A DNA stretch of 64,000 nucleotides from an uncultured Clostridia bacterium (GCA_945876755.1 CAMCPM010000009.1:40313-104312), one strand, 5' to 3'; shown: positions 17,112-25,026, counted from the stretch's first letter. Program-made: numbers and translations. Notes: generated from the letters alone by a model not told the origin.

Positions 17112-18302
17112 TCAGATAATGCTGAGGAGTACGCCTGCCGCAACAGCCGAACCGATAACGCCTGCAACGTTCGGACCCATAGCGTGCATGAGCAGGAAGT
17201 TCGTGGGATTTTCCTGAGCGCCCACCTTCTGGGAAACACGGGCAGCCATAGGAACTGCGGATACGCCGGCAGAACCGATAAGCGGATTGACCTTGCCCTT
17301 TGTAACAACGTACATGATCTTACCGAAGAGTACGCCGCAGGCAGTACCGATGCCAAATGCGATAACGCCGAGAATGATAACCTTTGCAAAAGAAACGTTA
17401 AGGATCTTGTCAGCCTGTGTTGTAGCGCCGACGGAAACGCCGAGGAAGATAGTAACGATGTTCATAAGTGCGTTCTGAGCCGTGTCAACAAGACGGTTGC
17501 AGACGCCGCTTTCTTTAAGAAGGTTACCAAGCATAAGCATACCTACGAGAGGAGCAGCCGAAGGAACAAGCAGGGAAATAACGATTGTAACTGCGATAGG
17601 GAAGATTATCTTTTCGGTCTTGGAAACGGTTCTGAGCTGTTCCATCACAACGGAACGCTCTTTCTTGGTTGTGAGCAGCTTCATAATAGGCGGCTGAATA
17701 ATAGGAACAAGTGCCATGTATGTGTAAGCTGCAAGAGCGATAGTACCTGTATCTATCGTGTCTGTGGGTTTAAGGAGTTTACTGGAAACGTAAATAGCGG
17801 TAGGACCGTCAGCGCCGCCGATAATTGCGATAGAGCCTGCTTCGGTAGCGGACATTCCCAGAAGAGCCGCACCGATAAAGGTGAAGAAGATACCTGCCTG
17901 AGCAGCAGCGCCCAAAAGGAAGCTCTTTGGATTTGCAATAAGCGGAGAGAAGTCGGTCATAGTACCTATACCGAGGAAGATAAGCGGAGGGTAGACCTGA
18001 AGCTTTACACCAAGATAAAGCAGGTCGAGCAGACCGCCGTTGGTAAGTACGTTCAGAACATCTATATGCCCCTCTTCGTTGATAATGAACAGGTCGGGGT
18101 TGTAAAGTCCCGAAAGAGGCAGGTTGGTAAGAAGCATACCGAAAGAAATAGGGAGAAGCAGAAGCGGTTCAAAGTTTTTCGCAATAGCAAGATACATAAA
18201 AACAAAAGAAATCAGTATCATAATGATCTCTTTTATTCCCAGAGCCGCAAATCCGCTTGACTGGGCGAGACTTACAATGGCCTCCTTAAAAATCTCAAAC
18301 AT
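17112..18302 (-). CDS. Sodium ion-translocating decarboxylase, beta subunit
   Basis: Membrane carboxylyase that couples decarboxylation of carboxybiotin to Na+ export. About nine to eleven hydrophobic segments, with hallmark regions FLGIGTMTDFSPLIANPK, GGADGPTAIYVSSKL, and the C-terminal GSAGVSAVPMAARVSQKVG. The length of 396 residues fits OadB/GcdB/MmdB. It follows the gamma subunit gene by 38 bases with an AAAGGA site. No biotin carrier or carboxyltransferase (alpha) gene is in the window, so the acid decarboxylated (oxaloacetate, methylmalonyl-CoA or glutaconyl-CoA) cannot be told. Confidence 0.93.
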   Translation of the reverse strand: MFEIFKEAIVSLAQSSGFAALGIKEIIMILISFVFMYLAIAKNFEPLLLLPISFGMLLTNLPLSGLYNPDLFIINEEGHIDVLNVLTNGGLLDLLYLGVKLQVYPPLIFLGIGTMTDFSPLIANPKSFLLGAAAQAGIFFTFIGAALLGMSATEAGSIAIIGGADGPTAIYVSSKLLKPTDTIDTGTIALAAYTYMALVPIIQPPIMKLLTTKKERSVVMEQLRTVSKTEKIIFPIAVTIVISLLVPSAAPLVGMLMLGNLLKESGVCNRLVDTAQNALMNIVTIFLGVSVGATTQADKILNVSFAKVIILGVIAFGIGTACGVLFGKIMYVVTKGKVNPLIGSAGVSAVPMAARVSQKVGAQENPTNFLLMHAMGPNVAGVIGSAVAAGVLLSII

Positions 18303-18340
18303 TAAAACATATCCTTTCTATATCTGAATAAAAGCAAAGA

Positions 18341-18718
18341 TCAAAACGGATTTGTAGTCTCTTTCAGACCTGCCATAGCCCAAGCGCTTCTTGAAGCGGC
18401 ACCGGGAGCAGCCTTGACTGACTTGACTCTGTAAGACTTTCCGTCAGCAGCGCCCATCATAGCAACAGCAGCGGAAATAACGGCAATTATCTCGTCATCG
18501 TCGGCAGCGGCAACAGGTGCAGCAGCGGCAGCCGGAGCCTGTACAGCCTTAGGTGCGGGAGCAGCCGCAGACTTATTTTTCTTCTTTGCGTCAACAGCAG
18601 TGAAAATTTTACCGATAATGCTTATGAAAGCGATAAGCAGAACAAGTCCGAGAAATACAACAACAAGACCTGTAATGACTACAGCAAATACATAAGACAT
18701 TTCCATTTGCATTTCCAT
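18341..18718 (-). CDS. Decarboxylase gamma chain (OadG family)
   Basis: One N-terminal membrane helix (residues ~5-32: YVFAVVITGLVVVFLGLVLL) is followed by an Ala/Pro-rich linker and a short C-terminal domain containing DDDEIIAVISAAVAMM and WAMAGLKETTNPF, the usual shape of these small assembly and anchor subunits. I start at the ATG at 18718, which follows AAAGGAG; the track start is 7 codons earlier. Operon with the beta subunit. Confidence 0.88.
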   Translation of the reverse strand: MEMQMEMSYVFAVVITGLVVVFLGLVLLIAFISIIGKIFTAVDAKKKNKSAAAPAPKAVQAPAAAAAPVAAADDDEIIAVISAAVAMMGAADGKSYRVKSVKAAPGAASRSAWAMAGLKETTNPF

Positions 18719-18749
18719 AGAAAAAACTCCTTTAATCAATATCTAATTT

Positions 18750-18778
18750 ATTATAACTTATTTTAACTGAATTTGCAA
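18750..18778 (-). promoter_or_regulatory. Sigma-A promoter of the decarboxylase gamma-beta operon
   Basis: Minus strand TTGCAA, 17 bases, TATAAT, about 32 bases before the gamma subunit ATG. Confidence 0.7.
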
Positions 18779-18887
18779 TATCTTTTTTGATAAAAAAATA
18801 ACAATTTATAATTTTTTTTAAGACGTAATTATTAATTGTATTCAGTTAACAGCAGGTTCATTAAAAATAAATATTATTCGACTTTTA

Positions 18888-18916
18888 TTGCCATACAAAA
18901 TAATTTATAGTATTAT
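18888..18916 (+). promoter_or_regulatory. Sigma-A promoter of mscS
   Basis: TTGCCA, 17 bases, TATTAT, 30 bases before the MscS ATG. Confidence 0.6.
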
Positions 18917-18946
18917 CAGCGAAAAGCTTTGAAAGGATATGAAAAG

Positions 18947-19768
18947 ATGTTTGATATAGCAAAAGATTTTTTTATAAGATTAATTAACGGGATAGTTGGT
19001 TTTATACCTACCTTGCTGCTTGCGATAATCATTTTTGCAGTAGGCACTATTCTCAATAAGCTTATCCTCAACCTTTTTGCAAAAGGCGTTGAGAGAAGCA
19101 AAATGGACGAAACGGTCCGCAAATTCCTTTCCTCGGTAATTAAAATAGTTATAACAGCGCTTGTGCTTATTATCGTGCTTACGGTACTTGGCATCCCGAT
19201 GACGTCTATCATTACCGTACTTGGTACTGCCGGTGTTGCGGTAGGTCTTGCGCTGAAGGACAGCCTTTCCAACGTTGCAGGCGGCGTGATACTTCTTATC
19301 AACAGAACGATAAAGGTCGGGGATTATGTTGATATCGGCGCATATTCGGGCGTTGTGGACGAGGTATCCATTCTCTTTACAAAAATTGTAACTGTTGACA
19401 ATAAGGATGTGTACATACCGAACGGTACTGTTGCCACTTCCGCTATTACCAATTACAGCAGCGAGGGCAAACGCAGAGTTGACCTTGTTTTTGGTATTTC
19501 CTATGACAACGACCATAAAAAGGCGGTCGAAGCGATAAAAAGCGTAATTGACAAGCATCCGCTTATTCTGAAGGACAACGATATTTTTGTAAGACTCGGC
19601 GAGCTTGGTTCAAGCTCAATGAATATCACGGTAAGAGTGTGGACGAAGAATTCCGATTACTGGACGGTATATTTTGACCTTATCGAGCAGGTAAAGGAAA
19701 AGTTTGACGAGGAGAATATTATTGTTCCGTATAATCAGCTTGACGTACACGTTTTGGAGAAAAATTAA
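18947..19768 (+). CDS. Small-conductance mechanosensitive channel, MscS family
   Basis: Opens under membrane tension to release solutes on osmotic downshock. Three N-terminal membrane helices (about 15-40, 57-80 and 85-110) are followed by the pore-helix region GTAGVAVGLALKDSLSNVAGG and the beta domain with INRTIKVGDYVDI and IPNGTVATSAITNYS. 273 residues, near the E. coli length. The ATG at 18947 follows GAAAGGA; the track TTG is six codons upstream. Monocistronic, ending in a strong terminator. Confidence 0.93.
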   Translation: MFDIAKDFFIRLINGIVGFIPTLLLAIIIFAVGTILNKLILNLFAKGVERSKMDETVRKFLSSVIKIVITALVLIIVLTVLGIPMTSIITVLGTAGVAVGLALKDSLSNVAGGVILLINRTIKVGDYVDIGAYSGVVDEVSILFTKIVTVDNKDVYIPNGTVATSAITNYSSEGKRRVDLVFGISYDNDHKKAVEAIKSVIDKHPLILKDNDIFVRLGELGSSSMNITVRVWTKNSDYWTVYFDLIEQVKEKFDEENIIVPYNQLDVHVLEKN

Positions 19769-19781
19769 AAACAGAAGCTTG

Positions 19782-19820
19782 CCCCGAAAGCGGTTTAAAA
19801 GACCGTTTTCGGGGTTTTGT
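19782..19820 (+). terminator. Terminator of mscS
   Basis: Stem CCCCGAAAGCGGT with ACCGTTTTCGGGG followed by TTTTG. Confidence 0.85.
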
Positions 19821-19845
19821 ATTCAAGACTTTCGTAAGGAGAGTA

Positions 19846-19874
19846 TTGACAAAAGCAGAAAAATGTAGTAGTAT
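19846..19874 (+). promoter_or_regulatory. Sigma-A promoter of the putative type I toxin
   Basis: TTGACA, 17 bases, TAGTAT, with a ~60-nt leader before the toxin ATG. Confidence 0.65.
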
Positions 19875-19941
19875 GACAAGCATGGCATAACACTAAAACG
19901 GTAGGCGGTCTATTCTTCCCCTCAGAAATGGGGGTGAGCGT

Positions 19942-20025
19942 ATGACATGGAACGATTTTTTAACACTCGCTCTTGTTGTTTGCAATATCATTCAGATAGC
20001 GCAAAATCGCAATAAAAAGAAATAA
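19942..20025 (+). CDS. Putative type I toxin peptide (holin-like, 27 residues)
   Basis: Too short for the ORF track. The peptide MTWNDFLTLALVVCNIIQIA ends in a basic tail QNRNKKK: one membrane span then Lys/Arg, as in the small hydrophobic toxins of Gram-positive type I systems (Hol-Tox and TxpA-like groups; family named by resemblance only). A strong GGGGGTGAG site lies 4-8 bases before the ATG, but the leader CCCC (19918) can pair with it, and CCCCTCA (19918-19924) can also pair with TGAGGGG in the 3' region (20069-20075), with CGGTC/GACCG extending the pairing. Such 5'-3' pairing commonly keeps type I toxin mRNA silent. An antisense RNA overlaps its 3' end. Confidence 0.7.
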   Translation: MTWNDFLTLALVVCNIIQIAQNRNKKK

Positions 20026-20100
20026 CCGCCCCATCTCCAAATGCAGCGGTTATTCTTTAACTCAAACATGAGGGGTGACCGTCTAACGGTTATGCCCTTT
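20005..20100 (-). ncRNA. Putative antisense antitoxin RNA of the type I system
   Basis: Starts from a perfect minus-strand promoter (20107-20135) and runs leftward over the toxin mRNA 3' end. It ends in a hairpin AATAACCGC/GCGGTTATT followed by TCTTTTT (minus strand, about 20042 down to 20008), a clear intrinsic terminator. Length is about 90 nt. It would be fully complementary to the toxin 3' region, including the TGAGGGG needed for long-range folding. Ends are estimated. Confidence 0.65.
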
Positions 20101-20106
20101 AATATT

Positions 20107-20135
20107 ATTATACAGTCACTTGATAAATATGTCAA
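20107..20135 (-). promoter_or_regulatory. Consensus promoter of the antisense RNA
   Basis: Minus strand TTGACA, 17 bases, TATAAT, reading towards the toxin gene. There is no ORF downstream of it on that strand. Confidence 0.85.
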
Positions 20136-20289
20136 GTGTTTTTTGTTTTCTCTCATCATGGAGAAAAGTAAATGCTGTTTTTTCAGAAAATTTTCAAATA
20201 CCTATTGCAATTTAATATTATATGTGATATAATATACTTGATGATAACGGAAAGGGGGATATGCTTCTTTGCGGAAGCATTATCATAAT

Positions 20290-20523
20290 ATGAAATGTCC
20301 AAGATGCGGCTCTTATGACGTGACCATTCAGGCTGTCACCGAAACCAAAACCAAAACTAAGTACAGAGGCTGCTTCGGCTGGGCTTTGTGGATTCTGCTT
20401 GCAATATGCACCTGCGGACTTATCCTCATTATCCCTGCGCTTACCAACAGCCGAACTAAAACAAAGACCAAGACCCACAGCGAAGCCGTCTGCCAGCACT
20501 GCGGCAACAGGTGGAGAGTCTGA
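20290..20523 (+). CDS. Small zinc-ribbon membrane protein
   Basis: 77 residues. It begins MKCPRCGSYDVT, has one hydrophobic segment (~residues 28-48, WALWILLAICTCGLILIIPA), then a second Cys pair VCQHCGNRWRV, so two CxxC knuckles flank a membrane span. The Thr/Lys repeats (TKTKTK) on both sides are unusual. The start is uncertain: an AAAGGGGG site at 20251-20258 suits the track TTG at 20269, while the family-type start is the ATG at 20290; a ten-codon ORF from the ATG at 20261 ends overlapping that ATG. Function unknown. Confidence 0.7.
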   Translation: MKCPRCGSYDVTIQAVTETKTKTKYRGCFGWALWILLAICTCGLILIIPALTNSRTKTKTKTHSEAVCQHCGNRWRV

Positions 20524-20541
20524 AAAATTTTCAATTTGTTA

Positions 20542-20570
20542 TTGCAATCCGTGAAAAAATGTGATATAAT
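20542..20570 (+). promoter_or_regulatory. Sigma-A promoter of the hydrogenase maturation operon leader
   Basis: TTGCAA, 17 bases, TATAAT. The predicted transcript start is about 20577. Confidence 0.75.
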
Positions 20571-20576
20571 TTAATC

Positions 20577-20730
20577 AGTAAGCGGAAAGGTTCTCCCTGA
20601 CCGTGAACGGAAATTTATATTATGATATTATGATCGTTCTGACGCCCGAAGATTTCTGAGGGGAAAGGCAGCGGTAAAAAATACGCTATTTTTGCGCCTG
20701 CGGGAAGAACTGTCCCACGGGCGTTTTTAT
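20577..20730 (+). ncRNA. Structured leader RNA with terminator, candidate riboswitch or attenuator
   Basis: About 155 nt between the promoter and a strong terminator GCCTGCGGGA/TCCCACGGGC followed by TTTTT (20695-20729), all before the first ORF of the hyd operon. Upstream pairings include GAACG/CGTTC and AAAAAT/ATTTTT, and GCAG (20668) can pair with CTGC (20698), which would compete with the terminator. I matched it against the riboswitch signatures I know (c-di-GMP, THF, ZTP, TPP, cobalamin, SAM, glycine, Mn, NiCo) without success. Confidence 0.55.
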
Positions 20731-20876
20731 TTGGAGGAAGTTTGAAAATAAATTTTCAAACCCGAGTTTTGTTTTTCAAGCTGTCGCTTGAAATTTTGCG
20801 CGCCGACTGCGTCGCGCTTAAAACCACAAAACATCGAAAGGAGTGCATTTTTCCTGTCGGAAAAATGGTAATAATT

Positions 20877-21149
20877 ATGGAAACAAGAGTCGCATTGATC
20901 GGCATAGTCGTGGAAAACACCGACTCCGCCGAACAGCTTAATCAGGTGCTTCATCAGTACGGCAAATACATAATCGGCAGAATGGGTATTCCGTACCAAA
21001 AAAGAAATGTTTCGATAATCAGCGTGGCGGTGGACGCTCCTGCAAACGTGATAAGCGCTCTGTCGGGCAAGCTTGGAATGTTGGACGGCGTTTCAACCAA
21101 AACTATCTATTCCAGATTAACGGAGAACGGCAATGAACCGAATAATTGA
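20877..21149 (+). CDS. TM1266-type iron-only hydrogenase system regulator
   Basis: 90 residues, beginning METRVALIGIVVENTDSAEQLNQ and continuing GRMGIPYQKRNVSIISVAVDA: an ACT/NikR-C-like ferredoxin fold typical of the small putative regulators encoded with [FeFe]-hydrogenase maturation genes. It has no DNA-binding segment, so how it regulates is unclear. The track start is 45 codons upstream in a hairpin-rich leader. The ATG at 20877 is preferred, but its AAAGGAG lies 34 bases away with a perfect 9-bp hairpin between, and the ATG at 20865 inside that hairpin is an alternative. It overlaps hydE by 17 bases. Confidence 0.85.
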   Translation: METRVALIGIVVENTDSAEQLNQVLHQYGKYIIGRMGIPYQKRNVSIISVAVDAPANVISALSGKLGMLDGVSTKTIYSRLTENGNEPNN

Positions 21150-22179
21150 ACTGATAAACAAGCTTGAAAAAGAGCATATCCTTCCCAAAAGCGAGCTTGC
21201 TTATATAATTGAAAATCATACTCCCGAAACGGACGAATACCTTTTTGAACGGGCAAGACGTATCCGTGAAGCGCACTACGGCAAGGACGTCTATATCCGC
21301 GGTCTGATAGAGTTTACAAACTACTGCAAAAACGACTGCCTTTACTGCGGAATACGCCGAAGCGCAAAGCAGGCGGAGCGCTACCGCCTTACCGAAGAGC
21401 AGATATTGTCCTGCTGTGAGAGCGGATATGCGCTTGGTTTCCGTACCTTTGTACTTCAGGGCGGTGAGGATAATTTCTATACCGATGAGCTGATGGTGAA
21501 AATTATTTCAGAAATAAAATCACGCTACACCGACTGCGCTCTGACCCTTTCGATAGGGGAAAAATCCCGTGAAAGCTATGAGGCGTACTTTGCGGCAGGG
21601 GCAGACCGCTATCTTCTGCGGCACGAAACGGCGGACAGCGCCCATTACAGCAGGCTGCACCCCAAAAACCTTTCCCTTGAAAACCGCAAGAGATGTCTTT
21701 CTGATTTGAAAAGCATAGGCTTTCAGACGGGCTGCGGCTTTATGGTTGGTTCGCCGTACCAGACCGCTGAAAATCTTGCCGAGGACTTGATTTACATACA
21801 CGAATTGCAGCCCCATATGGTGGGTATCGGACCTTTCATTCCGCACCACGATACGCCTTTTGCGGACGAAAAGGCAGGTACTCTTGAAATGACCCTGCTT
21901 ATGCTGGGACTTGTGCGGCTTATCCTGCCGAATGTGCTTCTGCCTGCAACAACAGCGCTGGGTACTATCCACCCAAAAGGCAGGGAAAAGGGCATACTTG
22001 CAGGAGCAAACGTCGTTATGCCGAATCTGTCCCCAAAGGACGTCCGCAAAAAGTATCTTCTGTACGATAACAAGATTTGCACGGGAGACGAAGCGGCGGA
22101 ATGTATAAAGTGCCTTGGAAACCGTATGAACTCCATAGGGTACAGACTTGTCACCGACCGTGGCGACTGGAAAAACTAA
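21133..22179 (+). CDS. hydE: [FeFe] hydrogenase H-cluster radical SAM maturase HydE
   Basis: Radical SAM enzyme in assembly of the 2Fe subcluster of [FeFe] hydrogenase. The CxxxCxxC cluster motif is YCKNDCLYCG at residues 65-72, with the supporting GEDNF and RHETAD segments of the TIM barrel. 348 residues, as usual. Starts within the end of the regulator gene, so translation is coupled; hydG follows 41 bases later. Confidence 0.95.
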   Translation: MNRIIELINKLEKEHILPKSELAYIIENHTPETDEYLFERARRIREAHYGKDVYIRGLIEFTNYCKNDCLYCGIRRSAKQAERYRLTEEQILSCCESGYALGFRTFVLQGGEDNFYTDELMVKIISEIKSRYTDCALTLSIGEKSRESYEAYFAAGADRYLLRHETADSAHYSRLHPKNLSLENRKRCLSDLKSIGFQTGCGFMVGSPYQTAENLAEDLIYIHELQPHMVGIGPFIPHHDTPFADEKAGTLEMTLLMLGLVRLILPNVLLPATTALGTIHPKGREKGILAGANVVMPNLSPKDVRKKYLLYDNKICTGDEAAECIKCLGNRMNSIGYRLVTDRGDWKN

Positions 22180-22220
22180 GTTAAAAAATATCCGTAAGGA
22201 AACAGAAAGGAAATAAAATC

Positions 22221-23636
22221 ATGTACGATCCAAAATCATTGAAAGCAGAAGAATTCATCAGCGACGAGGAAATTCTCGAAACCCTTGCCTACGCCGAGAA
22301 AAACAAGGATAACGCCGAGCTTATCGACAGCATTATCGCAAAGGCTGAGCTGAGAAAGGGACTTAGCCACCGTGAAGCGGCAGTGCTTCTCGACTGTACC
22401 CTTGAGGACAGAAATGAGCGCATTTTCAAGCTTGCCGAGCAGATAAAAAAGGATTTTTACGGCAACCGTATCGTAATGTTTGCGCCGCTGTATCTTTCCA
22501 ACTACTGCGTAAACGGCTGCGTTTACTGCCCGTACCACATGAAAAACAAGCATATCGCCCGTAAGAAGCTTACTCAGGAGGAAGTCCGCAACGAAGTTAT
22601 CGCCCTTCAGGATATGGGTCACAAGCGTCTTGCTATCGAAGCAGGCGAAGACCCCGTAAACAACCCCATAGAGTATATCCTCGAATGTATTGATACAATT
22701 TACTCCATCAAGCACAAGAACGGAGCTATCCGCAGAGTAAACGTAAATATCGCCGCAACTACCGTTGAAAATTACCGCAAGCTTAAAGAAGCAGGCATCG
22801 GTACATACATTCTTTTCCAGGAAACCTACCACAAGGAAAGCTACCTCAAGCTTCACCCAACAGGCCCCAAGCACGACTACGCTTACCATACCGAAGCTAT
22901 GGACAGAGCAATGGACGGCGGCATAGACGATGTCGGACTGGGAGTTCTGTTCGGCTTGGAGCTTTACCGCTATGAGTTTGCAGGACTTCTCATGCACGCC
23001 GAGCATCTTGAAGCTGTTCACGGCGTAGGACCTCATACCATCAGCGTTCCCCGTCTTAAAAAGGCGGACGACATTGACCCCACTCAGTTTGACAACGGCA
23101 TCTCCGACGAGATATTTGCAAAAATTTGCGCACTTATCAGAATTTCCGTACCGTATACAGGTATGATAATTTCCACAAGAGAAAGTCAGGCGGTAAGAGA
23201 AAAGGTAATCCGCCTTGGCGTTTCCCAGATAAGCGGCGCTTCAAGGACTTCCGTGGGCGGCTATACCGAAAAGGAAAGACCCCACGACAGCGAGCAGTTT
23301 GACGTTTCCGACCAGAGAACTCTCGACGAGGTCGTAAAGTGGCTTATGGAGCTTGGCTATATCCCCAGCTTCTGTACAGCCTGCTATCGTGAGGGCAGAA
23401 CAGGCGACAGATTTATGTCCCTCTGCAAAAGCGGTCAGATACAGAACTGCTGTCACCCCAACGCACTTATGACGTTAAAGGAGTACCTTATGGACTATGC
23501 AACTCCGGGCACTCGTGAAGTAGGCGAAAAGCTTATTCTTGACGAGATAAAGAACGTTCCCAACGAAAAGGTGCGGGGCATAGTTATTGACAATCTTGCA
23601 AAGATAGAAAACGGTACAAGAGATTTCAGATTCTGA
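22221..23636 (+). CDS. hydG: [FeFe] hydrogenase H-cluster radical SAM maturase HydG
   Basis: Cleaves tyrosine to provide CO and CN ligands for the H-cluster. The N-terminal CxxxCxxC is NYCVNGCVYCP at residues 96-103. The C-terminal auxiliary cluster motif is FCTACYREGRTGD ... CKSGQIQNCC. 471 residues, as usual. An AGAAAGGAAA site precedes the ATG. Confidence 0.96.
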   Translation: MYDPKSLKAEEFISDEEILETLAYAEKNKDNAELIDSIIAKAELRKGLSHREAAVLLDCTLEDRNERIFKLAEQIKKDFYGNRIVMFAPLYLSNYCVNGCVYCPYHMKNKHIARKKLTQEEVRNEVIALQDMGHKRLAIEAGEDPVNNPIEYILECIDTIYSIKHKNGAIRRVNVNIAATTVENYRKLKEAGIGTYILFQETYHKESYLKLHPTGPKHDYAYHTEAMDRAMDGGIDDVGLGVLFGLELYRYEFAGLLMHAEHLEAVHGVGPHTISVPRLKKADDIDPTQFDNGISDEIFAKICALIRISVPYTGMIISTRESQAVREKVIRLGVSQISGASRTSVGGYTEKERPHDSEQFDVSDQRTLDEVVKWLMELGYIPSFCTACYREGRTGDRFMSLCKSGQIQNCCHPNALMTLKEYLMDYATPGTREVGEKLILDEIKNVPNEKVRGIVIDNLAKIENGTRDFRF

Positions 23637-23659
23637 TTTTTGAAAGGAATGGTCTGTTT

Positions 23660-24862
23660 ATGAGCCTTAACAGTACGCCCTCTGCAAACCGAGTACATAT
23701 CGGTATTTTCGGAAAGCGCAACGCAGGAAAATCCAGCGTTATGAATGCGCTGACAAATCAGAGTATCGCAATTGTTTCAGACGTTAAAGGAACGACAACA
23801 GACCCCGTGCTTAAAGCAATGGAGCTTCTTCCCATAGGCCCCGTGGTAATGATAGATACCCCCGGTATCGACGACGAGGGAGAGCTTGGCTCGCTGAGAG
23901 TGAAGAAAAGCTATCAGACCCTCAATAAGACCGATATTGCGGTGCTTGTGGTGGACGGAGCCGAGGAAAGCCCCGAGGATATGGCTCTGCTTGAAAAGGT
24001 AAAGGCAAAGAATATCCCCTATGTGATATTCCATAACAAGTCGGATATGCTGCCGAGTGGTTTTGCTCAAAAGGACGGGCATTATTACGGAAGCGCCCTT
24101 GATAAAACGGGAATAACCGAGCTGAAAAATGCAATAATCGCTCTTGCCGAAATCGAACCGCCCGATAAGAAAATTGTCGGTGACCTGCTTGAACCTCTTG
24201 ATATTGCGGTGCTTGTAGTACCTATCGACTCCGCCGCACCTAAGGGCAGACTTATTCTCCCTCAGCAGCAGACCATACGGGATATTCTCGAAGCAGGAGC
24301 AGTATCCGTTGTGGTAAAGGAGACCGAGCTTGCGGAAACTCTCAAAAAGCTTGGAACGAAGCCGAAAATAGTAATTACCGACAGTCAGGCATTTGAAAAG
24401 GTATCGGAAGTCACACCCGATGATATCCTGCTTACATCATTTTCGATACTTTTTGCACGGTATAAGGGAAGCCTTGAAACCGCAGTAAAAGGCGCAGCAT
24501 CTATAGAAAATCTTTGCGACGGAGACAAAATACTGATTTCCGAGGGCTGTACACATCATAGACAGTGCGACGATATCGGAACGGTAAAAATGCCTCGCTG
24601 GGTAAAGAATTATACGGGCAAGGATATTCAGTTTGAGTTCACATCGGGAACGGAATTTCCCGATGACCTGAGCGCATATAAGTTGGTGATACACTGCGGC
24701 GGCTGTATGCTTAACGAAAGGGAAATGAAGTACCGCTATCTATGCGCCGCAGAGCAGGGCGTGCCGATAACGAATTACGGAACGGCGATAGCATATATGC
24801 ACGGAATACTTGAACGCAGCGTCGAGCCGTTTGAGGATATACGTTCTCTGTTGAAAAAGTAA
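23660..24862 (+). CDS. hydF: [FeFe] hydrogenase H-cluster maturation GTPase HydF
   Basis: GTPase and scaffold that carries the 2Fe precursor to the hydrogenase. The GTPase domain has P-loop GKRNAGKSS (residues 18-26), switch G-T-T, and DTPGIDDEGELG. The C-terminal cluster domain shows EGCTHH and HCGGCMLNEREMKYR, which supply His/Cys cluster ligands. 400 residues. GAAAGGA lies before the ATG. Last gene of the hyd operon, followed by a terminator. Confidence 0.95.
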   Translation: MSLNSTPSANRVHIGIFGKRNAGKSSVMNALTNQSIAIVSDVKGTTTDPVLKAMELLPIGPVVMIDTPGIDDEGELGSLRVKKSYQTLNKTDIAVLVVDGAEESPEDMALLEKVKAKNIPYVIFHNKSDMLPSGFAQKDGHYYGSALDKTGITELKNAIIALAEIEPPDKKIVGDLLEPLDIAVLVVPIDSAAPKGRLILPQQQTIRDILEAGAVSVVVKETELAETLKKLGTKPKIVITDSQAFEKVSEVTPDDILLTSFSILFARYKGSLETAVKGAASIENLCDGDKILISEGCTHHRQCDDIGTVKMPRWVKNYTGKDIQFEFTSGTEFPDDLSAYKLVIHCGGCMLNEREMKYRYLCAAEQGVPITNYGTAIAYMHGILERSVEPFEDIRSLLKK

Positions 24863-24875
24863 AATATAATGCTCA

Positions 24876-24912
24876 AAGGCTGTGCTGTAAACCTGCGCAG
24901 CCTTTTCTATTT
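24876..24912 (+). terminator. Terminator of the hyd operon
   Basis: Stem AAGGCTGTGC/GCGCAGCCTT followed by TTCTATTT. Confidence 0.75.
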
Positions 24913-24997
24913 ATATTATAAATCAAATTTGAAACCGCAAATTAAAAACATTGTAATATTTCCCCTCAAACTGTAACTTAACTGTAAACAAAAGCTA

Positions 24998-25026
24998 TTG
25001 CAATCGGCAGCAGAGCGTTGTATAAT
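24998..25026 (+). promoter_or_regulatory. Sigma-A promoter of the glycosyltransferase operon
   Basis: TTGCAA, 17 bases, TATAAT, about 50 bases before the first ATG. Confidence 0.7.

Noticed and set aside
17184-18260. 358-residue plus-strand ORF
   Set aside because: Antisense to the decarboxylase beta subunit; translation is polar filler with no domain.
20041-20232. 63-residue ORF after the toxin gene
   Set aside because: Lies over the antisense RNA region and its promoter; no ribosome site, not conserved-looking.
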